A stretch of DNA of 64,000 nucleotides from Microbispora hainanensis (GTDB lineage Bacteria; Actinomycetota; Actinomycetes; Streptosporangiales; Streptosporangiaceae), in assembly GCF_036186745.1 (NCBI RefSeq), contig NZ_CP108086.1:6386001-6450000 (forward strand), written 5' to 3'. Both the position numbers and the translations under genes were made by a program. Below the pieces are notes generated by a model. The model was given only the letters and a program-made list of their open reading frames with translations. It was not told where the DNA came from and did not search any database. Of this stretch, positions 1 through 8,485 are shown one piece after another. Every line of letters starts with the position of its first letter. Positions within the stretch are counted from its first letter, which is position 1.

Positions 1-146
1 GTGAACACCGTGAGCCGGCGCTTCGGGATCTCGATGCTGACGTCCTTGAGGTTGTTCTCGCGCGCGCCGTAGACGCGGATCAGATCGTGGGTGTCGGCAA
101 CGTGCGGCGCAGGGGTTTGCGTGTCCGTCCTCGTGGCCATGCTCAT
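1..146 (-). CDS. UvrA-paralogue ABC ATPase, N-terminal fragment
   Basis: Only the first 48 codons lie in the window; the gene runs off the left edge. The product opens with a short Thr/Asp-rich leader followed by DLIRVYGARENNLKDVSIEI and then PKRRLTVF, which is the strand leading into the Walker A loop of UvrA-type ATPases. The leader resembles the stand-alone UvrA paralogues of actinobacteria (drug-resistance, DrrC-like type) rather than the housekeeping excinuclease subunit, but this cannot be settled from 48 residues. I chose the ATG at 146 because GGAGAG lies four bases upstream; an in-frame ATG at 140 is possible. It lies downstream of the AraC/VOC pair on the same strand, 138 bases away. 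Confidence 0.8.
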   Translation of the reverse strand, partial: MSMATRTDTQTPAPHVADTHDLIRVYGARENNLKDVSIEIPKRRLTVF

Positions 147-284
147 CGTGCTCTCCAAAACGTCAGGCGGGGTCGCCTAGGGGGTCTCCGTCGGCGTGGC
201 AGGGCTCGATCCAACCGGCTTCGAGCGGTGCGCCCGGCTCTTTCGGCGACGCAGGGGACGCAGGGGGACTGCGGCGCCGCCGGC

Positions 285-695
285 TCAGCGCAGCTCGTTG
301 ATCCGGATCATGTTGCCGGCGGGATCGCGGATGGCGCAGTCGCGCACCCCGTACGGCTGCTCGACCGGCTCCTGCACGATCTCGGCGCCCTGGTCCTGCA
401 ACCGCCGGAAGAGGCCGTCGAGGTCCCCGGTGGACAGGGTGATCATGGCGAAGGTGCCCTTGGCCATCATCTCGGCGATGGTGCGGCGCTCGTCGTCGGT
501 GACGCCGGGATTGCCGCCCGGCGGGTACAGGACGATGGACGTGCCCGGCTGACCGGCGGGGCCGACGGTGATCCAGCGCATCCCTCCGTAACCGGCGTCG
601 CCCCGGACCTCGAAACCGAGGACGTCGCGATAGAAGGCCAGCGCCACGTCGGGGTCGTCGTGCGGGAGGAAGGCCGAGTGAATGGTGACGTCCAT
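285..695 (-). CDS. VOC family (glyoxalase-like) protein
   Basis: 136-residue single-module vicinal-oxygen-chelate protein. It opens MDVTIHSAFLPHDDPD and carries the paired beta-alpha-beta-beta-beta pattern, with ALAFYRDVLGFEVR near the N-terminus and IRDPAGNMIRINEL at the C-terminus. Members bind a divalent metal and act as lyases, dioxygenases or resistance proteins; substrate cannot be inferred. The start at 695 begins at the conserved domain; the frame is open further upstream, but that stretch overlaps the AraC gene. It begins six bases after the AraC-type regulator ends, so the two are very probably co-transcribed, a pairing common in actinobacteria, and the regulator probably controls the pair. 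Confidence 0.9.
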   Translation of the reverse strand: MDVTIHSAFLPHDDPDVALAFYRDVLGFEVRGDAGYGGMRWITVGPAGQPGTSIVLYPPGGNPGVTDDERRTIAEMMAKGTFAMITLSTGDLDGLFRRLQDQGAEIVQEPVEQPYGVRDCAIRDPAGNMIRINELR

Positions 696-700
696 GACAG

Positions 701-1150
701 TCACGCTAGCTGCGGCTGGGCCGCGCGTGCTTCTCGATTCCTGACGGGCCTGGTCACCTGCTTCGCCACACACGGCGGCATCCCGGCCGTCGCGCTCGCC
801 GCCTGCCGCCGGTAGGCGCTGGGCGGCATGCCCACCAGCTCGGTGAAGCGGGTGCTGAAGCTGCCCAGCGCCGAACAGCCGACCGCGAAACAGACCTCGG
901 TGACGCTCATGTCGCCCCGGCGCAGCAGCGCCATCGCGCGTTCGATCCGCCGTGTCATCAGATAGCTGTACGGCGACTCGCCGTAGGCGAGCCGGAACTG
1001 GCGGCTGAGGTGCCCGGCGGACATGTTCACCCCGCGGGCGAGCGCCTCGACGTCCAGCGGCCGGGCGTACTCCCGGTCGATCCGGTCACGGACGCGGCGC
1101 AGCAACGCGAGGTCGCGCAGGTGCTGTTCGGAGGCGGGTTTGCTGCTCAC
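701..1150 (-). CDS. AraC family transcriptional regulator (DNA-binding domain only)
   Basis: 149-residue protein made almost entirely of an AraC/XylS two-helix-turn-helix domain (about residues 10-115). The first HTH is visible as LDVEALARGVNMSAGHLSRQ and the second as MSVTEVCFAVGCSALGSFST, followed by the typical TELVGMPPSAYRR. There is no separate ligand-binding domain, so any effector is probably sensed through the short C-terminal tail or not at all. Translation starts at a GTG. It precedes the VOC gene by five bases and is its likely regulator. Confidence 0.92.
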   Translation of the reverse strand: MSSKPASEQHLRDLALLRRVRDRIDREYARPLDVEALARGVNMSAGHLSRQFRLAYGESPYSYLMTRRIERAMALLRRGDMSVTEVCFAVGCSALGSFSTRFTELVGMPPSAYRRQAASATAGMPPCVAKQVTRPVRNREARAAQPQLA

Positions 1151-1466
1151 CCGGCAAGAGTACGCCGTGCCACCGACATTCCGGCCTGCCGGGCACCCCG
1201 GGCCCCTGCCTGACCTGCGGCGGGTCCGGGTCGCCGCGCCCTGCTCACCCCGATCGGCTCACCTCGATCGGCTCACCTCGATCGGCTCACCCCGATCGGC
1301 TCACTGCGATTCGGCCCTGCCCGTCGGGCCGGGCGTGCCGTGCAGGGCGGCGGTCGCGCCGGCCCAGGCGGAGTCGCCGGGGTAGAGCGCGGTGCGGAGA
1401 CAGGCCCACACCAGCGCCCGCGGGACAACCCGTCGTGCGGCGCGGCCACGCGTCACGGGCCGGCGC
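1151..1466. other. Intergenic region holding a short tandem repeat
   Basis: 316 bases between the AraC gene start and the stop of the TetR gene. I see no credible coding sequence. Its only structure is the 14-base tandem repeat listed separately. Confidence 0.6.
1243..1313. repeat. 14-bp tandem repeat, four copies plus a degenerate fifth
   Basis: The unit GCTCACCYCGATCG repeats head to tail at 1243-1256, 1257-1270, 1271-1284 and 1285-1298, with a diverged fifth copy at 1299-1313. Each unit ends in the palindrome CGATCG, so the array places identical palindromes exactly 14 bases apart. It lies about 93 bases upstream of the GTG start of the AraC-type gene at 1150. It may be an operator array or simple slippage. 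Confidence 0.85.
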
Positions 1467-2114
1467 TCAGCCGTCCGTCCTGCGGTAGCCGTCCAGGAAG
1501 GCCCGTACGCCCGCGGTCACCATGTCCGTGATCTGCTCGCCGGTGAGCGGTCCCCCAGCCGACCGGATGGAGACCTCGAACGTCGCCAGAGCGGTGAAGT
1601 GCAGCGCCGCGCGCTCGGGGTCGGCGATGCGGAGCAGGCCCTCGGAGGCCAGCTCCTCCAGGCGGCGGACGACCTCGCCCCGTACGCGCAGAGGCCCGGC
1701 CTCCTGCCACTCCCGCAGCAGTTCGCGGGGGAAGTGCGGACCCTCCACGTCGATCATCTGCACGAGCGCGAAGTGGTCGGGGAAGTCGACGCGATGGGCG
1801 ACCAGTGCGCGGCCGACGGCGACGAGCCGCTCCTCCGGCCCGCTCGCCTCGCGCAGCCCGCGCTCGACGTACTCGGCGAAGGCGTCGGCGACCCGGGTCG
1901 CGCTCTCGGCGAGCACGACCGAGAACAGCCGCTCCTTGCTGCCGAAATGCTTGTAGAGCGTGCGGGTCGAGACACCCGCCTCACGGGCGATGGCGTCGGT
2001 GGTCGTACGGGCGTATCCGTCGCGTCCGAAGACGGCACGGGCGGCCCGGATGATGGCCGCGTCCTTGGCCGGCCTGCCCCGCCTCGGCCCGTCCGTCCGG
2101 CCTGACCCCTCCAC
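1467..2114 (-). CDS. TetR/AcrR family transcriptional regulator
   Basis: 215 residues. The N-terminal TetR HTH is clear: GRPAKDAAIIRAARAVFGRD, then TTTDAIAREAGVSTRTLYKH and FGSKERLF. The remaining 150 residues form the helical ligand-binding and dimerisation domain. Translation starts at GTG 2114, with GGAGG four bases upstream. It is divergent from the decayed FMN reductase and MFS genes that start at 2182, across a 67-base AT-rich spacer, so it probably repressed that operon. With both targets broken, the regulator may now lack a function. Confidence 0.92.
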   Translation of the reverse strand: MEGSGRTDGPRRGRPAKDAAIIRAARAVFGRDGYARTTTDAIAREAGVSTRTLYKHFGSKERLFSVVLAESATRVADAFAEYVERGLREASGPEERLVAVGRALVAHRVDFPDHFALVQMIDVEGPHFPRELLREWQEAGPLRVRGEVVRRLEELASEGLLRIADPERAALHFTALATFEVSIRSAGGPLTGEQITDMVTAGVRAFLDGYRRTDG

Positions 2115-2181
2115 ATGTCCTCCATCAGGGTTACGCTAATTTTTGCTTTACACGGTTTACTTTACCTTGGAGGGGGACGTC
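2115..2181. promoter_or_regulatory. AT-rich divergent promoter region between tetR and the FMN reductase remnant
   Basis: In a 70 percent GC background, 2138-2176 is unusually AT-rich. Read on the minus strand it holds three direct GTAAA motifs. A strong GGAGGGGG ribosome-binding site precedes ATG 2182. I see no perfect inverted repeat, so the TetR operator itself is not resolved. Confidence 0.5.
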
Positions 2182-2501
2182 ATGCAGCCCGAACTCACCG
2201 TCGCCGTCATCGTGGGAAGCGTCCGGCCGGGCCGCCGGGGCGAGGCCGTCGCACGCTGGGTGCAGGGGCGGGCCGCGCGCCGCGAGCGCCTCGCGGCCGA
2301 GCTCGTCGACATCGCCGAATACGACCTGCCGGTGCTCGACGAGCCCTGGCCCGCCGCCTACGGCCGCTACGACAAGCCGCCTTCGACGGCGAGGACTTCG
2401 CTCCCGGCCCCGGACGTGACCGGGAGCTGGACGTCCTGCTCGACCAGCTCACCGTCTGGGGCACCGCGCTGCGAGGCGTCCGGCGACCGGCGGCGGCGTG
2501 A
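2182..2501 (+). pseudogene. NAD(P)H-dependent FMN reductase remnant (internal deletion and frameshift)
   Basis: The N-terminal 66 codons read MQPELTVAVIVGSVRPGRRG and onward to YDLPVLDEPWPA, the flavodoxin-like start of NADPH-dependent FMN reductases. From about 2380 homology continues in another frame: AFDGEDFAPGP and then ELDVLLDQLTVWGTALRGVR, the C-terminal helix of the same family. The central flavin-binding part (the region with the PEYN motif in relatives) is missing and the frames do not match, so no functional enzyme can be made. The stop TGA at 2499 overlaps the ATG of the next gene (TGATG), which shows that the pair was once translationally coupled. Confidence 0.85.
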
Positions 2502-3680
2502 TGGCCGCTCCGCCCACCGCGAGGGCCGCCGGCGCGCCCATCACCTGGCCCGTCTGGCGGCTCGCGCTGGTGATGGCGTTCGGCGCGTTCATGAGCCAGC
2601 TCGACACCTCGGTCGTCAACGTCGGCCTCGACACGATCGCCACCGATCTGCGTGCCGGCCTCGGCGCGGCCCAGTGGGTGGCCAACGCGTACCTGATCGC
2701 CCTGGGCCTGTCGCTGCCCGCGTGCGGCTGGCTCGTGCGGCGTCAACCTCCCCCTCGGCGCGCTCGCCCTGTGGCTCGGCCTGCGTCACGTGCCGCGCGA
2801 GCGGCCCTCCGTACACCCGGGGAGTCTCGACTGGCCGGGGCTGCTTCTCGTCGCCGCCGGCGTCCCGCTCCTGATCTACGGCCTGAGCGCGTGGGGCGAG
2901 CGCGGCGGCGCCTCAGGCCGATCCGGCGGCGGACTGGGCGGCGGACTGGGCGGCGGACTGGGCGGCGGACTGGGCGGCACGCTCGGGCCGGTCGCCGCCG
3001 GCGCCCTCGCGCTCGCCGCGTTCGCCTGGCACGCGCGCCGCACCGCACACCCGGTGCTCGACCTGCGGCTGTTCGCCAACCCGGCGTACGCCGCCGCCAC
3101 GGTGACCGCCGCCCTCACCGGGGCCGCGATGTTCGGCTCCACGCTGCTGTTCCCGCTCTACTTCCAGGTCGGCAGGGACACCGGGGTGACCGCGACCGGG
3201 CTGGCGCTGATCCCGCTAGGCCTCGGCACCGCCCTGCTCCTGCCGGTCAGCGGCCGGCTCACCGACCGTTTCGGCGGCGGCGTCGTCAGCGCGTACGGCG
3301 GCCTCGCCGCCGTGGCCACCACCGTGCCGTTCGCGGTGCTCGGCACGGACATGAACACGGCCGCGGTGGAGGGCCTCCTGCTGCTGCGCGGCATGGCCCT
3401 CGCGCTCGCCGTGACGCCGGTCGGCATCGCGGCCTACCAGGCGGTCACGCCCGAGCAGCTCGCCGACGCCACCACGCAGGTCAACATCCTGCAACGGCTG
3501 GGCGGCGCGCTCGGCGGCACCGTGTTCGCCGTGGTGCTCACCACCCGGCTGCCCCTCGGCGTGGAGGGCGCCTTCCACGCCGCTTTCCGATGGCTCACCG
3601 CCGCATCCGTGCTCGGCCTGGCCGGGGCGGCCTGGCTCACCGTGGCGCAGCGCCGTCGCCGGCGGGCGGAGGGAGGCTGA
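2501..3680 (+). pseudogene. DHA2-type MFS drug transporter remnant (internal deletion and frameshift)
   Basis: The first 80 codons encode TM1 and TM2 of a DHA2 family exporter, with FMSQLDTSVVNVGLDTIATD and ANAYLIALGLSLPACGWLVR. At about 2735-2741 the frame changes and homology resumes at GVNLPLGALALWLGL, the helix after the missing TM3-TM6 segment. The rest of the carrier follows to LTVAQRRRRR. About 120 residues, including motif A, are missing and the halves are out of frame. A four-unit GGGL repeat lies in a loop. The 3' end overlaps the convergent LysR gene by 44 bases. Confidence 0.87.
2925..2978 (+). repeat. 12-bp tandem repeat encoding GGGL
   Basis: GGCGGCGGACTG occurs four times in register at 2925, 2937, 2949 and 2961, followed by half a unit. 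In the frame of the downstream MFS remnant it encodes repeated Gly-Gly-Gly-Leu in a predicted loop. Such codon-level slippage is easily tolerated, and more so in a dead gene. Confidence 0.9.
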
Positions 3681-4566
3681 CCCCGTCGGAGGCGGCACTG
3701 GCGTAGAGGATCTCGCGCATGCCCGGCAGCGCCTCGCGGTCGGCCCGCCACACCAGGCGCAGGTTCAGGCCGGGGACGTCGAACGCGAGCCGCGCAAGGG
3801 CGCCGGCCGCGACCCGGTCGGCGACCGCGAACCACGGCAGCAGCGCGATCCCGAGGCCGCGCTCGGCCCACGCCCGCATGACGGGCACGCCGCCCGCCCG
3901 CACCCGCTCCACCCGGTCGCCCAGCAGGCGCTCGCCCGCCAGCCAGAACGAGCAGGCGGGCACGTTGACCAGCAGCCTCTGGCCGTACAGGTCCTCCCTG
4001 CGCAGCCGGGACGCGGCGGCCAGCGGGTGGTCCGGCGCGGCGACCAGCGCCAGCGGCACGGGATCGAGGTCGAGGAAGGCCAGCGGCGCGGCCGGCGCGC
4101 CGAAGCCGAGCCCGCCAAGATCGTCTCCCGCGTCCAGGAGCAGCGCCGCGTCGAGGTCGGCGGCGGCGACCGCGTCGAGGAGACGGTCGCGGACCCCGTC
4201 CGAGCGCACCTCCACCACGAGGTCGGGACGCCGCTCGGCCAGCCGGGCCAGGAGGGCGGGCACGTGCACGGCGGCGATCGTCTCCAGGGCGCCGAGCCTC
4301 ATCACCGGGCGGGCCTGCGCGACGTCGCGCCTGGCCTGGTCGGCCTGGTCGAGCAGACGGCGTGCCCAGCCGCGCAGGCGCTCCCCCGCCGCGGTCGGGC
4401 GCATCCCCCGGGGTCCCCGTTCGAAGAGCGCGACCCCGAGGTCCCGTTCCAGGGCCCTGATCTGCTCCGACACCGACGACGGCGCGAGATCCAGGGCGAC
4501 GGCGGCGTCGGTGACCGTCCGATGGGCCACGACCGCCTCGAAGGTGCGCAACTGCCGCAGTTCCAT
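3637..4566 (-). CDS. LysR family transcriptional regulator
   Basis: 309 residues. The N-terminal winged HTH is textbook LysR: MELRQLRTFEAVVAHRTVTD, then APSSVSEQIRALERDLGVAL and FERGPRGMRPTAAGERL. A periplasmic-binding-protein-like effector domain follows from about residue 90, with the typical VMRAWAERGLGIALLPWFAV near residue 230. It is divergent from the MFS exporter that starts at 4689. The 122-base spacer holds a perfect inverted repeat of LysR type, so it is the likely regulator of that exporter. Confidence 0.93.
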   Translation of the reverse strand: MELRQLRTFEAVVAHRTVTDAAVALDLAPSSVSEQIRALERDLGVALFERGPRGMRPTAAGERLRGWARRLLDQADQARRDVAQARPVMRLGALETIAAVHVPALLARLAERRPDLVVEVRSDGVRDRLLDAVAAADLDAALLLDAGDDLGGLGFGAPAAPLAFLDLDPVPLALVAAPDHPLAAASRLRREDLYGQRLLVNVPACSFWLAGERLLGDRVERVRAGGVPVMRAWAERGLGIALLPWFAVADRVAAGALARLAFDVPGLNLRLVWRADREALPGMREILYASAASDGVSLPPPAGDGAAPR

Positions 4567-4589
4567 GCCGCACCGAACGGACCCGGAGC

Positions 4590-4606
4590 GTTCGGTTATT
4601 CCGAAC
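4590..4606. promoter_or_regulatory. LysR-type operator, perfect inverted repeat
   Basis: GTTCGG (4590-4595), TTATT, CCGAAC (4601-4606) is a perfect 6-bp dyad with an AT-rich centre and contains the LysR T-N11-A pattern. An extra half-site CCGAAC lies at 4574-4579, between the dyad and the LysR start. This fits a recognition site plus an activation half-site for the divergent regulator. Confidence 0.8.
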
Positions 4607-4688
4607 GCGGCCTGCGGCCCGGCCGGTGGAGCCGTCCGGCCGCCGACGCCACAGTGACCCCCAGGTTGTCCATCTCCTGGAGTTGTTC

Positions 4689-6068
4689 GTGACGTCGACT
4701 GTTTCCGCCGCTCGCCCCGCCGCTTCCCCTGCGCCGCCCGGCCGGACCCGCGCGCTGGCCGGGATCGCCCTCGGCTATTTCATGGTGCTGCTCGACACCA
4801 CCGTCTTGTCGGTCGCCGAACCCGACCTCGCCCGGTCCTTCGGCGGCGCGGGCGTCACCGGGCTGCAGTGGACCGTGACCGGCTACACCCTCGTGTTCGG
4901 AGCCGCGCTGCTGACGGCCGGATCGGTGGCCGACAGGTACGGCGCGCACCGCGTGTTCCGGGTGGCCGTCGCCGCCTTCGGCCTCGGCAGCCTGCTGAGC
5001 GCACTCGCGCCGTCGCTGTGGGCGCTCGTCGGGCTACGGGCGCTGCTGGGCCTGGCGGCGGCGGGCTGTGTCCCCGCGTCCATGGCGATGATCGCCCGGT
5101 TGTACCCGGTGCCCGCCGAGCGGGCCAAGGCGGTGGCCGTCTGGGCGGCGACCAGCGGCGCCGCGCTCGTGGCGGGCCCGGTGTCCGGAGGGGCGCTGAC
5201 CGACCTGGCGGGCTGGCGGGCGATCTTCGTGATCAACGGCCCGCTCGCCGCCGTCACCCTCGCCCTCACGGCCGGAGCGGCCGTACGCTGCCCGCGCGGC
5301 GACCGCCGCATCGACTGGGCGGCCCAGATCCTGGCCTGCGCGGCGGTGGCGCTGCTGACCGACATGCTGATCGCGCTCGGCGCCCGCTCCTTCGTCCACG
5401 CCGCCTGGTCGGCCTGCGCGACGGCCGTGGCGGTGTGCGCCTTCGCCGTACGGGAGCGGCGCGGGCATGCGCCGGTCCTGGCGCCCGCCGTGCTGCGGGC
5501 GCCCGGCGTCCCCGGCGCGCTGCTGGCGGGGGCGGCGGTCAACTTCGCGATGAGCGGGGTGCTGTTCGTGCTGCCGCTGCTCTTCCAGCAGGAGCTGGGC
5601 CTGACGCCGGGGAAGATCGGGGCGGCGCTGCTGCCCATGACGCTGCCCTTCGCCGTCAATCCGCTGCTGACCGGCAGGATCGTCGCCCGGTCGGGGCCGC
5701 GGCCGCCGGTGTTGGCCGGGCTCGGCCTGCTCGCGGCCGGCGGCGTCGCGTTCGGCGCGGCCGTCTGGGCGGGCGCCTCCTACCCGTCGCTGCTGGCCGG
5801 GCTGGTCGCCACCGGGTTCGGCGTGTCGTTCGCGCTGCCCGCCCTGGCCACGTTGATCGTCACCGCGGCTCCCGAGGGCACCGCCGGTGTGGCCGGTGGG
5901 CTGCTCAACGCGGTCCGGCAGTGCGGCGCGACGATCGGCGTCGCCATCACGGGCGCGTTCATCACCGTCGGCGTTCCCGATCACCACGGCGCGGCGTACG
6001 CGCTGGTCGTGCCGGCCGTGGTCTGCGCCGCGGCGGCCGTCGCCGTCGCCCGGCGTCCGGCAGGGTGA
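4689..6068 (+). CDS. MFS transporter, DHA2-type multidrug exporter
   Basis: 459 residues with about 14 hydrophobic segments. The N-terminal motif ALGYF-like IALGYFMVLLDTTVLSVAEP and motif A, GSVADRYGAHRVFRVAVAAF, place it with DHA2 drug:H+ antiporters. The C-terminal half holds GLLNAVRQCGATIGVAITGA, typical of the group. I chose GTG 4689, which has GGAG six bases upstream, over an earlier ATG at 4626 that would add 21 unrelated residues and reach into the operator spacer. It is divergent from the LysR regulator and unlinked to other transport genes. Substrate unknown. Confidence 0.9.
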   Translation: MTSTVSAARPAASPAPPGRTRALAGIALGYFMVLLDTTVLSVAEPDLARSFGGAGVTGLQWTVTGYTLVFGAALLTAGSVADRYGAHRVFRVAVAAFGLGSLLSALAPSLWALVGLRALLGLAAAGCVPASMAMIARLYPVPAERAKAVAVWAATSGAALVAGPVSGGALTDLAGWRAIFVINGPLAAVTLALTAGAAVRCPRGDRRIDWAAQILACAAVALLTDMLIALGARSFVHAAWSACATAVAVCAFAVRERRGHAPVLAPAVLRAPGVPGALLAGAAVNFAMSGVLFVLPLLFQQELGLTPGKIGAALLPMTLPFAVNPLLTGRIVARSGPRPPVLAGLGLLAAGGVAFGAAVWAGASYPSLLAGLVATGFGVSFALPALATLIVTAAPEGTAGVAGGLLNAVRQCGATIGVAITGAFITVGVPDHHGAAYALVVPAVVCAAAAVAVARRPAG

Positions 6069-6099
6069 CACGGCAGGGTGACACGGCAGGGCGAGGCGC
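6061..6099 (+). repeat. Short 13-bp direct repeat at the end of the MFS gene
   Basis: CAGGGTGACACGG occurs twice head to tail (6061-6073, 6074-6086), with a partial third copy. The stop codon of the MFS gene is in the first copy. Confidence 0.75.
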
Positions 6100-6269
6100 T
6101 CCTGATGGACGGCCGCCGTGATGGCCGCGGGCGCGTTCATCGCATTTTCCGTCGCCTGTTCGGGGCCGTACGCCCTTGACCCGCGTTCCTGCGGGGATGG
6201 GACACAGTGACCGGTGTCGGACGGGCGGCCTGTCATGCCGACGGCGGGGTCCGGAAGGCGGGGTGTGGG

Positions 6270-7484
6270 ATGGGCGCCGTGGTCACGAGGCCAGAGGTCG
6301 ACTACGAGGCGGTGTTCCGGGTGAGCCCGGCCCTGGCGATTCTGCTGGCCACCGACTTCACCGTCCTCGACATGAACGACTCCTGTCTCAGCCTGGCCAG
6401 GCGCCGCGCGTGCGACGTGGTCGGCCGCAGCCTGTTCGACGTCTTCCCGGCCAATCCCGCCGCGCCGCCGGACGCCGGCGATCAGGGGGCGCGGGTGCTG
6501 CAGACCTCGCTGGAGCGGGTGATGAAGACCCGCCGCCGCGACTTCATGCCCCTGCAGCGGTACGACATCGAGTTGGTGGACAGGCCAGGGGTGTTCGAGG
6601 AGCGCTACTGGAGCACGGTCAACACGCCCGTGCTCGGGGAACACGGCGAGGTCCGGATGATCGCCCTCACCAGCGAGGAGGTCACCGACTTCGTCCGCGC
6701 GATGCGGCGCCCCGGCGGAGGCGGCGAGCACTCCCTGGCCCAGCACCTGCAGATCCTCAACGACCAGCTCAGGCGGGCGCACCTGGAGCAGTGCGAGACC
6801 ACCTCGGCCCTGCGCGAGGCCGTCGAGCGGCAGCGGCGGCTGGTCTACGAGGCCTCCCACGACCTGCGCAACCCCATCACGGGCCTGCTCACCGAGCTGG
6901 AGGTCGCGCTGTCCGACCCCGGCACCGACCTGCAGCGGATCCTGCGCACACTGCTGCGCGACGCGGAGCGGCTCAACGACATCGTGGCCGACCTGCTCGA
7001 CCTCGCCCGCGTCGACAGCGAGACCCACGACGACGAGCGCCTCATCGACCTCGTCGGGTTCGTCAGCGAGGAGCTGGACCGCCGCCACCCCCCGGGCACC
7101 GCCGTCCGCACCCGCCTCGACCCCCACGTGTACGTACGCGCCTCGACGATCCGCCTGGCCCGCCTGCTGAACGATCTGCTGGCCAACGCCGAGCGGCACG
7201 CGCGGTCCACGATCGAGATCGTGGTCACCGCCGACCCTCCCGACGCCGTCCTCGAACTCATCGACGACGGTCCCGGCATCCCGCCGGAGGACCGCGAACG
7301 CGTCTTCGAGCGCGGCTACCGCTCGGAGGAGGCCCGCGAACGGGATCCCGGCGGGTGCGGGCTCGGCCTGCCCATCGCGCGGGAGATCGCCCAGGAGCAC
7401 GGCGGCCGCCTGTACGCCGCCGAACACCACGGCGGAGCCCGGATCGTCCTGCGTCTCCCCCTCGTCTCCGGGCGCTGCCCCTGA
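6270..7484 (+). CDS. PAS-domain sensor histidine kinase (orphan)
   Basis: About 404 residues from ATG 6270, which has GGAAGG upstream; a GTG at 6207 would extend it by 21. Order: PAS-like input domain (residues 10-145, with PALAILLATDFTVLDMN), a coiled linker, the H-box YEASHDLRNPITGLLTELE with the phosphorylated His near residue 197, N-box RLLNDLLANAERHA, G1 IDDGPGIPPEDRERVFE and G2 GGCGLGLPIA. There are no transmembrane segments, so it is probably a cytosolic sensor. No response regulator lies nearby, so its partner is elsewhere. Confidence 0.9.
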   Translation: MGAVVTRPEVDYEAVFRVSPALAILLATDFTVLDMNDSCLSLARRRACDVVGRSLFDVFPANPAAPPDAGDQGARVLQTSLERVMKTRRRDFMPLQRYDIELVDRPGVFEERYWSTVNTPVLGEHGEVRMIALTSEEVTDFVRAMRRPGGGGEHSLAQHLQILNDQLRRAHLEQCETTSALREAVERQRRLVYEASHDLRNPITGLLTELEVALSDPGTDLQRILRTLLRDAERLNDIVADLLDLARVDSETHDDERLIDLVGFVSEELDRRHPPGTAVRTRLDPHVYVRASTIRLARLLNDLLANAERHARSTIEIVVTADPPDAVLELIDDGPGIPPEDRERVFERGYRSEEARERDPGGCGLGLPIAREIAQEHGGRLYAAEHHGGARIVLRLPLVSGRCP

Positions 7485-7536
7485 GCGCGTCCCGCCTGCG
7501 GCGGCGGTTGGACATGGCCCGCTCTAGGATCGGGTC

Positions 7537-8478
7537 ATGCCCTTGACCATGAACGACGTCGACCGGTTCGAGGCCTCCAGGTCGCGCCTGGAGGCCATCG
7601 CCTACCGGCTCCTGGGGTCCGCCGGTGAGGCCGAGGACGCCGTGCAGGAGACGTTCCTGCGCTGGCAGGCCGCCGACGTCGACCACGTCGAGGTGCCCGA
7701 GGCCTGGCTGACCAAGGTCCTCACCAACCTGTGCCTCAACCAGCTCACCTCCGCGCGGGCGCGCCGCGAGACCTATGTGGGCCAGTGGCTTCCCGAGCCG
7801 CTGCTCGCCGGTGACCCGATGCTCGGCCCGTCCGACACCGCCGAGCAGCGCGAATCGGTCTCCTACGCGGTGCTCACCATCATGGAGCGCCTGTCCCCCA
7901 GCGAGCGGGCGGTGTACGTGCTGCGGGAGGCCTTCGACTACCCGCACCGGGAGATCTCCCAGATCCTCGACATCACCGAGGCCGCCAGCCAGCAGATCTT
8001 CCACCGCGCCAAGAAGCACGTCGCCGACGGCAAGGCCCGCACCTCGGCCGACAGGGCCGCCGCCCGGCGCGTCGTCGAGGAGTTCCTGGCCGCCGCCACC
8101 ACGGGCCGGATCGAGCCGCTCGTGGGCCTGCTCACCGAAGACGCCGTCGCGATCGGCGACGGCGGCGGGAAGATCCCGGCCCGCGCCAAGGCGTTCACGG
8201 GCGCCGTCGCGGTCGCGAAGTTCCTGCGGGGCCTGTTCAAACCCGGCGAGGCCAAGCAGGCCCTGGTCGGCGGCGAGTCCCAGATCTACCTCTGGACCGC
8301 CAATGACGAGCCCGCCATCGTGGCCGTCGTGGACGGCCGGGTCGTCGGCATCATGTGCCTGGAGGTCACCGCCGAGGGGATCGCCGGGGTGCGCACCCAG
8401 GTCAACCCGGACAAGCTCGAACGCGCGACCGCGCAGTGGGCCGCGGCCGACCACGGGGAGCCCTTGTTCACGGTGTGA
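7537..8478 (+). CDS. ECF41 group RNA polymerase sigma factor (SigJ-like)
   Basis: 313 residues. Sigma region 2 (AIAYRLLGSAGEAEDAVQET) and region 4 (SPSERAVYVLREAFDYPHRE) are followed by a SnoaL-like C-terminal domain. Three signatures of group ECF41 are visible: WLPEPL in the linker, DGGGK near residue 210 and NPDKL near residue 291. In ECF41 factors this C-terminal domain replaces the anti-sigma factor and adjusts activity. The next gene is a flavin oxidoreductase, one of the known partner classes of this group. No anti-sigma gene is present. Confidence 0.95.
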   Translation: MPLTMNDVDRFEASRSRLEAIAYRLLGSAGEAEDAVQETFLRWQAADVDHVEVPEAWLTKVLTNLCLNQLTSARARRETYVGQWLPEPLLAGDPMLGPSDTAEQRESVSYAVLTIMERLSPSERAVYVLREAFDYPHREISQILDITEAASQQIFHRAKKHVADGKARTSADRAAARRVVEEFLAAATTGRIEPLVGLLTEDAVAIGDGGGKIPARAKAFTGAVAVAKFLRGLFKPGEAKQALVGGESQIYLWTANDEPAIVAVVDGRVVGIMCLEVTAEGIAGVRTQVNPDKLERATAQWAAADHGEPLFTV

Positions 8479-8485
8479 GCTCATA

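Noticed and set aside
1243..1313. CRISPR array
   Set aside because: Repeats are only 14 bases with no spacers; it is a direct tandem repeat.
2498..3706. 402-codon continuous frame as an intact MFS gene
   Set aside because: After about 2740 this frame is Arg-rich nonsense; the real transporter sequence continues in another frame.
5034..7430. 798-codon minus-strand open frame
   Set aside because: It lies antisense to the DHA2 exporter and the histidine kinase. High GC content keeps this frame open; its product is low-complexity and matches no family.
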